DNA from: Synechococcus sp. CC9616
GTDB taxonomy: Bacteria; Cyanobacteriota; Cyanobacteriia; PCC-6307; Cyanobiaceae
Length of the DNA: 64,000 bases
NCBI RefSeq assembly: GCF_000515235.1
Contig: NZ_KI911558.1
Coordinates: forward strand, 1,711,466 to 1,775,465
Direction of reading: 5' to 3'
This document shows positions 55,358 through 64,000 of this stretch, piece by piece. Position 1 is the first letter of the stretch; each line of letters begins with the position of its first letter. Both the position numbers and the translations under genes were made by a program. The notes under the pieces were generated by a model. That model was not told the origin of the DNA, searched no databases, and saw only the letters and a program-made list of their open reading frames with translations.

Positions 55358-56543
55358 GCCAATCACGCCAGCGCTGGCGTTGCCATTTGCCAGCTGCAGA
55401 CGGTTCCAGTTCGGGGCATTGCAACCAGCGTCGCGGTCGATCCGCCGCCGGCCACCCAAGGGTGAGCTGCTGAAGCGCCGGCAGCACGGATGGATCCGAC
55501 GAACGAACCAGAGCCACCAACCGCTCCCCCCACTCAGGATCCTCCACCCCCAGCAGCAGCAGTGCTTGCACTGGAAGATGCGCCTCTGCAGCCGCTTGCA
55601 GCAGACGGGCCTCCAGCTGTTCGGGAAACACCGTCTCCCCTCCGGAGTGAACGGCACCGTCAAGACGCCCCAGGATGCAAAGGCCCGCGCTGAGATCAGC
55701 AGCGTCTCCGGATCGCCACCAGCCATCGTCGTCACAAAGGCTGCTGAACCCGGGCTCGCGCAACGGTGACCAACGTCCAATCGCCAGGCGAGGCGTACGC
55801 ACCCCCAACGCTCCATCCGGCAGCAGCCTCAGCTCCACATCGTTCAGGGCATCCCCGCAACCGTGCTCTCCAGCCAGAAAACGCTGGGGCGGCAATGCCG
55901 ACACCATGGCCGCGGTTTCGGTGGCCCCGTAGCAAGGTGCGAGTCGAATGCCAGCTTGACGGGCCTGATCGGCAGCAGCCATCGGCAGAGCCGCGCCACC
56001 AACCCAGATCAGGGCAAAGCGCTGCAACCAAAGCAAACCCCTTTCGTCTGCCAGCAACCGGACCAACTGGGTGGGCACAAGGGAGAGCAGCCAAGGCTGC
56101 TCATCAGGGTTCGCCCGGGACGGACAGCTGTCCAGCAGGGTCGATGGCTCCTTGAGTTGTGCCGGCGGCAGCCAGACATGGGTCGTTCCCCAACAGCGGC
56201 TTCGCCACCAGGGCATCAAGCCACTCATGTGATGAAACGGGAGGGGGTTGAACAGACACGTCTGCTCCGGGACCAGTCCGATCGAGCGCAGCCAGTCCCC
56301 GGTCGCGGTGGCGGAGCGATCGAGATGACTGGCTGGCTGAGCACAAAGACGGCGCTCACCGCTGCTGCCCCCGGACGAAACCAGCACGCCGGAGCCTTGG
56401 GGCAACTCGCCCTGATCGGGCGAGTCCATCGAGGCCGACGAACCCACGAGCTGCACCCATCCGGATCTCTCCAGTGCCTTCTCCAACGCGGCTGCACTGC
56501 GCTGTGGGAATGCCGGATCGCACACCAACCTGGAGAGGGACAT
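55344..56543 (-). CDS. menE: o-Succinylbenzoate-CoA ligase
   Basis: A 399-residue adenylate-forming enzyme: LVSSGGSSGERRLCAQPASH (AMP-binding P-loop), LFNPLPFHHMSGLMPWWRSR, APCYGATETAAMVSALPPQR, GRLDGAVHSGGETVFPEQLE and the C-terminal Lys in PSAAGKWQRQRWRDWL. It activates o-succinylbenzoate with CoA. It is shorter than many MenE proteins, with a compact N-domain. The ATG abuts the menC stop (56543 shared). Confidence 0.92.
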   Translation of the reverse strand: MSLSRLVCDPAFPQRSAAALEKALERSGWVQLVGSSASMDSPDQGELPQGSGVLVSSGGSSGERRLCAQPASHLDRSATATGDWLRSIGLVPEQTCLFNPLPFHHMSGLMPWWRSRCWGTTHVWLPPAQLKEPSTLLDSCPSRANPDEQPWLLSLVPTQLVRLLADERGLLWLQRFALIWVGGAALPMAAADQARQAGIRLAPCYGATETAAMVSALPPQRFLAGEHGCGDALNDVELRLLPDGALGVRTPRLAIGRWSPLREPGFSSLCDDDGWWRSGDAADLSAGLCILGRLDGAVHSGGETVFPEQLEARLLQAAAEAHLPVQALLLLGVEDPEWGERLVALVRSSDPSVLPALQQLTLGWPAADRPRRWLQCPELEPSAAGKWQRQRWRDWLRAL

Positions 56544-57511
56544 CAGGCCTCAGCCGCCGCCCAAACCTGGCTGGGATCGGCACTGAACAGCGGACCGGAA
56601 GGACACCAGCCCGGCGCCAGACCAGGAGCTGCAGGGGTCGGCCCCGTCATCTGAAGTGCGGCCAGATGGTTCAGCCAGCGCCTGCCGATCCCACTTTCGA
56701 ATGCAGTGCTGACCATGCGCCACGGCACACCCTCCTGAAGCTGGCGCAACAACGGACGGGGGTCCCCCTCCAAGGCCGGGCGACGGACCTGCCAACCGGC
56801 CCAGCGATCCCTCAACCGCGGATCAACATGCAGAGATTCATCGAGAGCGACAGGACCCTGCTCTGCCAGGGCTTCCAGCCCCTCATGATCCTCGGGGGGC
56901 AACGGCTGCTCCAACCAGGCGAACCGCGGATCACCAGCCAGAGCCTGCATCCAGGCTTTCGCCGTCGAACGGTCCCAGCCGCCGTTGGCGTCAAGGCGGA
57001 GACGTGCCGTCGACGGCAATCGCTGCATCAATTGCTCCAGCCAGCGACGCTCGAGTCGATCGGCTTCAGCAGCCACCTTCCACTTGAAGGTCATCGCCCG
57101 CCGTCGGCCGCGCTGCTCCAGCAAACGATCCAGTTGGGAGAGCATCAGTCCACCAGCGGGGAGCAGCTGGGCGCCGTTGGGGGCGGACAACCAGCCATGC
57201 GAGCGGGATCCCACGAGCCCGTCCAGTTCCGCCAGAGCGGATCCGAGACCGAAGCCAAGAGCACCCGGTAGCTGCGGCAGCAACGTTTCAAGGCGCTCCC
57301 GCGGCAAGCACGACGGCAAAGCAGCCAGCTGTTGCTGACAGTGCGGCAAATGACTCTGATCCAGTGGAGCCACCTCCCCCCAGCCGGTCGCACCCGTCGT
57401 CGCCTCCAACCGCAGCAACCAACCACATCGATCCTGCAGAACCCCTGCTGCCGTTCGAAGCGGCCGGATCAGCGCGAACCGGAACGGTCGGATCTGCAGC
57501 TGGAGGTCCAT
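56543..57511 (-). CDS. menC: o-Succinylbenzoate synthase
   Basis: A 322-residue enolase-superfamily enzyme. KxK catalytic Lys are in AMTFKWKVAAEADRL, then the metal ligand region LRLDANGGWDR, WLEQPLPPEDHEGLEAL and VALDESLHVDPRL. It dehydrates SHCHC to o-succinylbenzoate. The menA-menC-menE order on the minus strand is consistent with one transcription unit. The length is normal. Confidence 0.93.
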   Translation of the reverse strand: MDLQLQIRPFRFALIRPLRTAAGVLQDRCGWLLRLEATTGATGWGEVAPLDQSHLPHCQQQLAALPSCLPRERLETLLPQLPGALGFGLGSALAELDGLVGSRSHGWLSAPNGAQLLPAGGLMLSQLDRLLEQRGRRRAMTFKWKVAAEADRLERRWLEQLMQRLPSTARLRLDANGGWDRSTAKAWMQALAGDPRFAWLEQPLPPEDHEGLEALAEQGPVALDESLHVDPRLRDRWAGWQVRRPALEGDPRPLLRQLQEGVPWRMVSTAFESGIGRRWLNHLAALQMTGPTPAAPGLAPGWCPSGPLFSADPSQVWAAAEA

Positions 57512-57521
57512 CCCTTCATGG

Positions 57522-58460
57522 TTAGGACCGCAGCGCCCCCATGGCCAGTCCGATGCTGAGGCCCAGTCCGTTCCATGCCTGAAAACGCAGGGCTAAAAAT
57601 TTGCTGCCGCCGATCCGCAGAGGCTGATCGTGATGGTCCAGCAGCAGGCGACTGAGGGCCACACCGGCCGGAAGTCCGAGCCAAGCAAGAAGGGCTGTGA
57701 CTGGCCACTCCCCCAGAAGCACCGGCAGCGATTCCAACAGCAGCGTCACGGTGATCCAGACGGGAATCAGCGCCGCGGAACGGGCCGTTCCAAAACGCAC
57801 CACCGGTGAACGCTTGCCATGGGCAGCGTCCTCTTCGACCTGATGAAAGTGCGAACAGAACAACACCAGGCTCGTCGCCAAAGCGGGACCGGCACCAAGT
57901 TGGAGGGCTGTCTGCCAGGGAATCTGGGCCTCACCTTGGGGTCCCAAAACCAGCAGGGACGCAGCAGTGGCCAGCGGGCCGAACGCCAGCCAGCAGAGCG
58001 GCTCCCCAAGCCCGAGATAACTGAGTCGGAAAGGGGGACCTTGATAGATGTAACCGATGCCGCAACAAGCGAGCACCAGCGGCAAAACCGCGGGCTGGCT
58101 GCGCCAAGTCAGCCAGGCCATCAGCAACAGACCCAGCAGCAGCACGGCATTCGCCAGCAGGGTCAATCCATCGCGACGACCGGTCAGATTCACCAGCGAA
58201 TGGGGTTTCCCCACCAGGTCCACCCCGGTCTCAGCATCGAAGAGATCGTTACTGAGGTTCTCCCAGAGCAGGAGCAAAACAGCCGCCAGCAGGAATCCGA
58301 GCAACTGATCCAGGCGCATCGGCTCTGCTGAACCAATGCGCCAGCCGCTGGCCAGAAGCGCCGGCATCACGGCCACGGAATACATCGGCCACTTGATGGC
58401 TGCACGCCAAAGTTTGCGGCGCTGGTCGTAACGGGTTGCGACAGCCTGACGCTCTGACAT
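57522..58460 (-). CDS. menA: 1,4-dihydroxy-2-naphthoate phytyltransferase
   Basis: A 312-residue UbiA-family prenyltransferase. Asp-rich motifs are NLSNDLFDAETGVDLVGKPH and CSHFHQVEEDAAHGKRSPVV, between about eight membrane helices (for example LLGFLLAAVLLLLWENL). It attaches the phytyl chain to DHNA to give demethylphylloquinone. It is divergent from menF over about 70 bases. Confidence 0.95.
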   Translation of the reverse strand: MSERQAVATRYDQRRKLWRAAIKWPMYSVAVMPALLASGWRIGSAEPMRLDQLLGFLLAAVLLLLWENLSNDLFDAETGVDLVGKPHSLVNLTGRRDGLTLLANAVLLLGLLLMAWLTWRSQPAVLPLVLACCGIGYIYQGPPFRLSYLGLGEPLCWLAFGPLATAASLLVLGPQGEAQIPWQTALQLGAGPALATSLVLFCSHFHQVEEDAAHGKRSPVVRFGTARSAALIPVWITVTLLLESLPVLLGEWPVTALLAWLGLPAGVALSRLLLDHHDQPLRIGGSKFLALRFQAWNGLGLSIGLAMGALRS

Positions 58461-58531
58461 GGACTAGAGCCCTTCAAGCAGGGTCAGGACCCATACATTT
58501 GAGCAGTCCACCCGCACGGCTTTCCCCGCGG

Positions 58532-59932
58532 ATGACGGCTGACCACCGTTTCAGCACCTTGCTCGATGCCGCACGCAGCGGCTGGGAACAACGCAGCTGT
58601 GAAGACAGTCTGCTCAGCCTTGCGCTGCCGATTGAAGGAATCGATCCCCTGCCGGCCCTGCCGCATCTGGCCAACACGGACGCGTTCCGTTTCCTGTGGG
58701 ACTGTGCACCTGGGCTTTCCCTGGCGGCCAGTGGGCGTTGCCAGCATCTGGAGCTGGCGGGGTTAAGACGTTTCGAGCTGGCTCAGCGCTTTTGCGACGT
58801 GACGCTGGGTCGGCTCATCGATGCCACACCAGCGACACACCCCCAGGCGCGGGCAAAGGTGTTGCTGGCCTTCAGCTTCTTCGAGCAGAGCGACGAACGC
58901 GATCCTCTGCCCAGCTCGGTGCCGTCCGTGCAGGCCGTCCTGCCGCGGTGGCAGCTCAGCCGACAGGGGCAACGTGGCTGGCTGCGCATCAACGGAACCG
59001 TCAGCGACATTGCCGACGCGAGGGAACTCGCGGAACAGTTGTGGCTGAAAACCCGAGAACTCGAGGCACCCCCCGGCGGCCCGCCGCTGCAGACGAGCGC
59101 GCCCATTCCAATTCCTGGCCGCCTAGCGGCAAAACCCTGGCAAGACCGCTACCGCCAGGCCCTGGACCGAGCCCTCGAGCTGGTTAATGAAGCGGAGCTG
59201 CACAAGCTCGTTCTGGCCGTTCGGCAAACCATCGATCTGGAGGAACCTCTCGACACCCTGCCTTTGCTCCAGCGACTGAGACATCAACAGGCCGGCAGCT
59301 GCCGATTCCTCTGGCAGCGCCAGAAAGGTGACGCCTTCTTCGGGGCCTCGCCGGAACGATTGCTCTGCCTGCGGGGTGACAACCTCCGCATCGATGCCCT
59401 GGCTGGCACAGCAGGGCGAGGGGATGACGGCAGCCAGCTGCTCCGCTCAGACAAGGATCGGCGCGAGCACGAACTGGTGGTGGAAACCATTACGGGCCGC
59501 CTGCAGCAAATGGGCCTGAACCCCTGGCATCGACCTCAGCCACAACTGGCGCGCCACGGTCTCCTGACCCACTTGCACACACCGATCACCGCAGATGCTG
59601 CCGGACGATCGGCGCTGGCACTGGCTGAGGAACTGCACCCCACTCCAGCGGTCGCGGGCTTGCCGAGGCGGGAAGCCATGGCATGGCTGCGGGCCCTGGA
59701 GCCGTTTGAACGCGGCGGCTATGCCGCACCGATCGGATGGATAGACAGTGCTGGAGACGCGGAATTACGGGTTGCCATTCGATGCGGCCATGCCCGGGGA
59801 CACCGGCTGGATCTCACAGCGGGTGCTGGTCTGGTGCGCGGCTCAATCGCCGAGCGGGAACTGCAGGAAGTGGGCTTGAAACTGGCGGTGCTGGCCAATC
59901 AACTGGAGCTGCGCTCAGCGCTTTGGCAGTGA
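58532..59932 (+). CDS. menF: Isochorismate synthase
   Basis: A 466-residue chorismate-utilising enzyme from ATG 58532. Conserved blocks: ALELVNEAELHKLVLAVRQT, DAFFGASPERLLCLRGDNLR, DALAGTAGRGDDGSQLLRSD and, near the end, AELRVAIRCGHARGHRLDLT with AGAGLVRGS. It isomerises chorismate to isochorismate, the entry to phylloquinone synthesis. TTG 58436 would overlap menA on the opposite strand, so ATG 58532 is preferred. Confidence 0.94.
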   Translation: MTADHRFSTLLDAARSGWEQRSCEDSLLSLALPIEGIDPLPALPHLANTDAFRFLWDCAPGLSLAASGRCQHLELAGLRRFELAQRFCDVTLGRLIDATPATHPQARAKVLLAFSFFEQSDERDPLPSSVPSVQAVLPRWQLSRQGQRGWLRINGTVSDIADARELAEQLWLKTRELEAPPGGPPLQTSAPIPIPGRLAAKPWQDRYRQALDRALELVNEAELHKLVLAVRQTIDLEEPLDTLPLLQRLRHQQAGSCRFLWQRQKGDAFFGASPERLLCLRGDNLRIDALAGTAGRGDDGSQLLRSDKDRREHELVVETITGRLQQMGLNPWHRPQPQLARHGLLTHLHTPITADAAGRSALALAEELHPTPAVAGLPRREAMAWLRALEPFERGGYAAPIGWIDSAGDAELRVAIRCGHARGHRLDLTAGAGLVRGSIAERELQEVGLKLAVLANQLELRSALWQ

Positions 59933-61939
59933 GCGCAAGCGCCACTCAAGTGACGAATCGCTGATCGCCGTTCCGAACGGTTCGGCACGTCCACCCACAT
60001 GCTGCTGAAGGAAGGCTTCCACCAGCGCCACCATCGCCAGCGCATTGCGAGGGTTGGCCAGCCCATGGCCTTCGTCGGGGAAGACAACGAAATCGATCGG
60101 CAACTCTCGCCTCGCCATGGCAGCTGCGATGGCTTCGCTCTCCTGCAGCTTCACCCGTGGATCATTGGCGCCATGGCCCAGCAAAAGCGGCCGTTGAATG
60201 CGCTCAACGTGATTGATCGGGGAGATCGCATCAAGATCCACCTGACCCACACCGATCATCCGCTCGAACATGGCGCGGCCTGCTGCCCAGTACGGAGGCA
60301 ATGACGCCAGCATGGTTCGCAGATTGGACGGTCCGACCTCCGAGATGGCGGCAGCAAAAAGCTCGGGATCACGGGTGAGGCCCGCGAGTGCTGCATAACC
60401 TCCGTAGGAGGCCCCCATGATCACCAGACGATCCGGATCAGCGATGCCCGCATCAACCGCCCATTGCACAGCATCGACAAGATCGTCCTGCATAGCGCCG
60501 TACCACTCACCTTCACCGGCCAGGAGATGGGCTTTGCCGAAACCGGTGGAACCGCGGTAGTTCACGCTCAGGGCGTGATATCCACGATTGGCCAGAAGCT
60601 GATGCAGCGGATCGTATCCCCAGAAATCCCGGGCCTGGGGACCGCCGTGCACAAGCAGCACAAGGGGTTGGGGTCCCTCAGCCGGCATCGCTGTGCGGGT
60701 GAGATAGGCCGGCAGTCGTCGACCATCTCGAGCCTTCAGATCCAGGCTCTCCATTGGAACCAGGGCGTATTGGTCAAGCTTTGGCTGAATCGCGAACAAT
60801 TTGCGCGATGTTCGACGCTCGCGATCCCAGAGCCAATACTCGGCACTTCGGTCAGAGGAACTGATCGCCACAAGCCAAAGCCGATCACTCCGGTCGCGAT
60901 CGAGAATTGAGAAACTGGCATCACCAGCGAGGCGCTGTAAGGCATCCAGATCAGGCTGAACCGTGTCATCCAGAACAACCCGCCGGCTGCGAAGGTCGGT
61001 CTCCACCAGCACCATCGGCGTACCGGTTTCTATGTCGCTCACTGCAAAGCCCACGGCACCGGCGCTGGAGCGATGCACAAGCTCAGGGCGACAATCAGTG
61101 CCGCAACGGGCTAACTGATCCCGGCTCCAACGGACGATCCGGGGGAGATCCTCGTCAGTGGTGAGAGCCCCATACAGCCACCGTCCATCACGGGTGAACC
61201 CGATCGGGCCGGACACGCGGGAGTCTCTGAAGTCAAAGCGCTGGAAGGGCCGCCATTCCGTCTCACCGGGAAGACGCAGCTCATAGGCACTGCCACCATC
61301 CGGCAGGGGCTCGCCCCGTAGGTAGGGATGCCAGTCGCCATTGACATGCATGACGCTGACGGGACGACCGTCCGCCACCGTGTAGAGCAACCGCATGGCC
61401 CCGGTGCTGAGGCTAAGGACGTAGAGGTCGTGGTAACGGGGGTCACGATCGTTGAGCCCCACCACAAGCTCGTCTGGCACATCGCGGTCAGCGGCCACCA
61501 GCGCGGCCTGGACACCTTTCGGCGGTGTCAGATCAACACTCTCCCCAGTGATGGGATCAATGCGCACCAGCACCGTGTTCTCGTCACCATCGCCATCGCG
61601 GCTGGAAATCAGATAACGGCCATCCGCGGTCCAGCTGGCTGGGTCATGAGGTCGCCGGCTGGCGCGGGTCAGCAAACGTGCCGGAGAACGACCCTCGAGA
61701 TCCCGCACCCAGAGGTTGAGCACTCCTTCGTAAGGAGCCAGGAACACCAGGCGCTTGCCATCAGGGCTGAGATCAACAGCCGCAATCTCCGGGTTGCCGA
61801 ACAGCACCTGGCGGGGAATCAGCGGCGGCTCCTCTGCAGCGGCAGGCGGCGTCAGGGTGACTGGCATCGTCAGCAGGACCCCGCTGAGCAATGCGACTGC
61901 CCGGCAGGCCTCTGATGTTGTCCAAGACCAACGGCGCAT
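59915..61939 (-). CDS. Secreted prolyl-oligopeptidase (S9) family peptidase
   Basis: A 674-residue serine peptidase. A signal peptide is likely (AVALLSGVLLTMPVTLTPPA). A WD/beta-propeller-like N-terminal half precedes the alpha/beta hydrolase domain, with LLVHGGPQARDFWGYDPLHQ, nucleophile Ser in IMGASYGGYAALAG, Asp in LGHGANDPRVKLQES and His in VFPDEGHGLANPRN. The substrate is unknown. It acts outside the cytoplasm if the signal peptide is used. It is convergent with menF, overlapping by 18 bases. Confidence 0.9.
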   Translation of the reverse strand: MRRWSWTTSEACRAVALLSGVLLTMPVTLTPPAAAEEPPLIPRQVLFGNPEIAAVDLSPDGKRLVFLAPYEGVLNLWVRDLEGRSPARLLTRASRRPHDPASWTADGRYLISSRDGDGDENTVLVRIDPITGESVDLTPPKGVQAALVAADRDVPDELVVGLNDRDPRYHDLYVLSLSTGAMRLLYTVADGRPVSVMHVNGDWHPYLRGEPLPDGGSAYELRLPGETEWRPFQRFDFRDSRVSGPIGFTRDGRWLYGALTTDEDLPRIVRWSRDQLARCGTDCRPELVHRSSAGAVGFAVSDIETGTPMVLVETDLRSRRVVLDDTVQPDLDALQRLAGDASFSILDRDRSDRLWLVAISSSDRSAEYWLWDRERRTSRKLFAIQPKLDQYALVPMESLDLKARDGRRLPAYLTRTAMPAEGPQPLVLLVHGGPQARDFWGYDPLHQLLANRGYHALSVNYRGSTGFGKAHLLAGEGEWYGAMQDDLVDAVQWAVDAGIADPDRLVIMGASYGGYAALAGLTRDPELFAAAISEVGPSNLRTMLASLPPYWAAGRAMFERMIGVGQVDLDAISPINHVERIQRPLLLGHGANDPRVKLQESEAIAAAMARRELPIDFVVFPDEGHGLANPRNALAMVALVEAFLQQHVGGRAEPFGTAISDSSLEWRLRSLPKR

Positions 61940-62003
61940 TCAGTCGCTCCAAAAGCCCGTCCAGTCTGGCGAGGCTCTCAACCTGCGCAGCCCCATAAGT
62001 CGC

Positions 62004-62927
62004 TCAGAAAGCGCGATGCAGACGTTCGATCGTCTGATCCGCAAGAGGCTGCTGCATCAGCCGTTCCACCTCCCGAACCCCCGTGGGACTGGTGACATTG
62101 ATCTCGCTGAGCATTCCATCAATGACGTCGATCCCAACAAAGAACAACCCTTCCGTCCGCAGCGCCGGAGCGAGAGCCGAACAGATCAGGCGTTCCCGAT
62201 CACTCAGCTCCGTGGCTTCGGCCTCACCACCCACAGCGAGGTTGCTACGGAACTCCCCACCACTTGGCCGCCGGTTGATGGCGCCCAGCGGTTCGCCGTC
62301 GACCAGCAGGATGCGCTTATCACCTTCCTTCACCGCCGGCAAAAAGCGCTGAGCCATCACCGGAAGACGCTCCTGTTCCGTCACAAGCTCCAGCAGAGCC
62401 TTGAGACCAGGCGCCTCTGCGGCAACACGAACAACACCGAGACCAGCACGACCGCCCAGGGGCTTCAACACCACTTCCCCCTGTTCATGTGCGAAATCAG
62501 CCAACTCCTGAACCCGGCCAGCCACCAGCGTCGGGGCCATCCAGCGGGAGAAACGCAACGCCCCGAGCTTTTCATTCCAGGCCCGCAGGGCACTCGGACG
62601 GTTCAGCACCAGAACCCCCGCTCTCTCCGCCACTTCCAGCAGATGGGTGGCGTACAGGTAAGCCTCATCAACCGGCGGATCCTTACGCATCCAGATCGCA
62701 TCAAAACCGGTGAGCAGCAGCCGCTCACAGGGCCCGGTTGTGATCCATGGATCCGGCGTGACGGGAGTTGCCATCGCCAGCGGCTCCTCACCGCGGGCGA
62801 TCAGATCCGACGGCGTACAAGCCCAGAGCTCATCACCGGCCCGGTGTGCGGCCTGCATCAAAGCGGCGGACGAATCCTTCTCCGGGTTGATCTGCCGGAG
62901 CGGATCAAGGACAAAGAGCTGGCGCAT
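62004..62927 (-). CDS. gshB: Glutathione synthetase
   Basis: A 307-residue ATP-grasp protein: [76 protein letters not shown] (ATP-grasp loop) and [20 protein letters not shown]. It joins glycine to gamma-glutamylcysteine. It follows the glutaredoxin gene by 2 bases, an apt pairing: glutathione and its user are made from one mRNA. Confidence 0.96.
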   Translation of the reverse strand: MRQLFVLDPLRQINPEKDSSAALMQAAHRAGDELWACTPSDLIARGEEPLAMATPVTPDPWITTGPCERLLLTGFDAIWMRKDPPVDEAYLYATHLLEVAERAGVLVLNRPSALRAWNEKLGALRFSRWMAPTLVAGRVQELADFAHEQGEVVLKPLGGRAGLGVVRVAAEAPGLKALLELVTEQERLPVMAQRFLPAVKEGDKRILLVDGEPLGAINRRPSGGEFRSNLAVGGEAEATELSDRERLICSALAPALRTEGLFFVGIDVIDGMLSEINVTSPTGVREVERLMQQPLADQTIERLHRAF

Positions 62928-62929
62928 CC

Positions 62930-63187
62930 TCAGGCGGAAAGGAGCGGATCCAGATCACCGGCTCTGTTGAGGGCGTGAAGTTCATCGCAACCACCAATGT
63001 GCTGATCATCGATGAAGATCTCGGGCACACTGCGACGGCCTCCACTGCGCTCAGCCATCGCGTCACGGGCAGCGCTATCGCCATCGATGGCGTATTCGGT
63101 GTAACTCACCCCCTTACTGTCCAGAAGACTCTTGGCGCGAACACAGAAGGGACAGGTGCGCCAGGTGTAGATCTCGACCTTGGCCAT
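62930..63187 (-). CDS. grxC: Glutaredoxin
   Basis: An 85-residue thioredoxin-fold protein beginning [20 protein letters not shown] with the dithiol CPFC (Cys12, Cys15), the TVP-like segment [20 protein letters not shown] and glycine-rich glutathione site. It reduces disulfides using glutathione. It is first in a two-gene grxC-gshB unit and divergent from prfB over about 77 bases. Confidence 0.96.
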   Translation of the reverse strand: MAKVEIYTWRTCPFCVRAKSLLDSKGVSYTEYAIDGDSAARDAMAERSGGRRSVPEIFIDDQHIGGCDELHALNRAGDLDPLLSA

Positions 63188-63264
63188 AGGAGGAGGTGCT
63201 GTTTGCTGGATCTTATGCAGCTCCGACGCGCTGATAGCGTCGATCCCTGTTCAGATCTCAGATC

Positions 63265-64000
63265 TTGCTGGATCTCACCGACTTCAAACGCGATCTCTCC
63301 GAGCTCACTGACCGCCTGGGCAATGCCCAGGACTGTCTTTGACGTTCCTGCACTGAAGGCACGCCAGCAAGACCTCGAACAACTCGCTGCTCAACCGGAT
63401 TTCTGGGACGATCAGCAAAATGCCCAGAAGCAGATGCGTCGCCTTGACGAGGTCAAGGCACAACTGCAGCAGCTGGCGCAATGGCAGGGGTCGATCGACG
63501 ATGCCCAGGCCACTCTCGAGCTCTATGAGCTTGAAGCCGATGAAGAGATGCTCGGGGAAGCCCAGCAGGGCCTGACCCAGCTGCGTCAGGGTCTTGATCG
63601 ATGGGAGCTCGAGCGGCTGCTCAGCGGCACTTACGACAAGGAGGGCGCCGTGCTGACGATCAACGCCGGCGCCGGCGGAACGGATGCCCAGGACTGGGCC
63701 CAGATGCTGCTGCGCATGTACACCCGCTGGGCGGAGGATCGCGGCATGCGGGTCAGCGTCAACGAACTCTCGGAAGGAGAGGAGGCCGGTATCAAGAGCG
63801 CCTCCATTGAAGTTGAGGGCCGCTACGCCTACGGATACCTGCGCAATGAAAAGGGCACCCATCGGCTCGTGCGGATCTCACCCTTCAATGCCAACGACAA
63901 GCGACAGACAAGTTTCGCCGGTGTGGAGGTGATGCCGAAGCTCGATGAGGAGGTCGATATCGACATCCCTGAGAAGGACCTGGAAGTCACCACCAGTCGA
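63265..64000 (+). CDS. prfB: Peptide chain release factor 2 with programmed +1 frameshift, partial
   Basis: The first frame, from TTG 63265, reads LDLTDFKRDLSELTDRLGNA and then QDCL to an in-frame TGA at 63340-63342. The protein continues in the +1 frame from 63341: DVPALKARQQDLEQLAAQPD, then FWDDQQ, LTINAGAGGTDAQDWAQMLL and on to the window end, before the GGQ motif. The shift site is CTT TGA C (63337-63343), with an AGGA-like sequence (63329-63332) just upstream as a Shine-Dalgarno stimulator. This is the classic RF2 autoregulation. Because the gene is split, it is easily missed by ORF calling. Confidence 0.95.

Noticed and set aside
61755-62978. 407-codon plus-strand frame over gshB and the peptidase start
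   Set aside because: Shadow crossing two confident genes on the opposite strand.
63305-63862. 185-codon minus-strand frame at the right end
   Set aside because: Antisense shadow of prfB, which is clearly coding on the plus strand after its frameshift.

Overview
The window reads as chromosome of a marine picocyanobacterium of the Synechococcus type. Evidence seen here: photosystem II D2 (psbD), the photosystem I assembly factor ycf3, ycf34, Mg-protoporphyrin methyltransferase (chlM), phytoene synthase and phytoene desaturase, eight subunits of the cyanobacterial NDH-1 complex, the RpaA/RpaB/PedR regulators, a phylloquinone (men) cluster and very dense packing on both strands. Base composition is fairly GC-rich except for three AT-richer patches. 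I do not assign a species. No CRISPR array, insertion sequence, prophage or rRNA operon was seen.

Layout. 1-2.4 kb: start of psbD (minus strand, cut by the window edge) divergent from a UPF0367 gene and an ABC ATPase, then tRNA-Asn with a terminator, then the circadian output regulator rpaA. 2.4-6.3 kb: a minus-strand run copA-type P-ATPase, tmk, holB with 4-bp overlaps. 6.3-7.8 kb: ycf3 and an AT-rich gene that looks frameshifted. 7.8-14 kb: radA divergent from rpaB, which overlaps a lipid-synthesis run plsX-fabH-fabD-plsC. 14-20.6 kb: DUF218, tsaB and ycf34; a CCA/poly(A) polymerase family gene; an RRM protein; crtB-crtP; ndhM and a DUF3172 gene. 20.6-29.7 kb: rbcR, an NnrU/Z-ISO family gene, ndhF, ndhD, a LapA-like gene, scpA, a sugar nucleotidyltransferase and metF. 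29.7-36 kb: pedR, then the minus-strand run ndhA-I-G-E-nadK-CYTH with gltA upstream. 36-46 kb: sixA, DUF3352, a rhodanese, hrcA, trpB, a methyltransferase, a SUI1 factor, cysC, an AI-2E family permease, purE, nagA and chlM. 46-53.5 kb: a decayed subtilase fragment, an RluA-family gene, a Ycf29-like regulator, a cysteine desulfurase, two membrane proteins, rsmH and ndhH. 53.5-60 kb: an AT-rich processive glycosyltransferase, then the phylloquinone genes (DHNA-CoA thioesterase, menE, menC, menA, menF). 60-64 kb: an S9 peptidase, gshB, grxC, and prfB with its programmed frameshift, cut by the right edge.

How the genes work together: most of the content is photosynthesis and its control. NDH-1 subunits, phylloquinone synthesis for photosystem I, carotenoid and chlorophyll steps, ycf3, ycf34 and psbD sit with three regulators known in other cyanobacteria to respond to light, redox or the clock (RpaA, RpaB, PedR).

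The items most worth a second look are: the six-A tract that splits the AT-rich gene at 6968-7719; the RluA-family protein that lacks the catalytic Asp of its motif; the five-codon upstream ORF overlapping the psbD start; the small ORF that ends on the rpaA start codon; the 13-bp hairpin between ndhF and ndhD; the 17-bp tandem repeat between the SUI1 gene and cysC; and the prfB recoding site. None of these amounts to a clearly new multi-gene system. I did not find a convincing undescribed defence or mobile system in this window.
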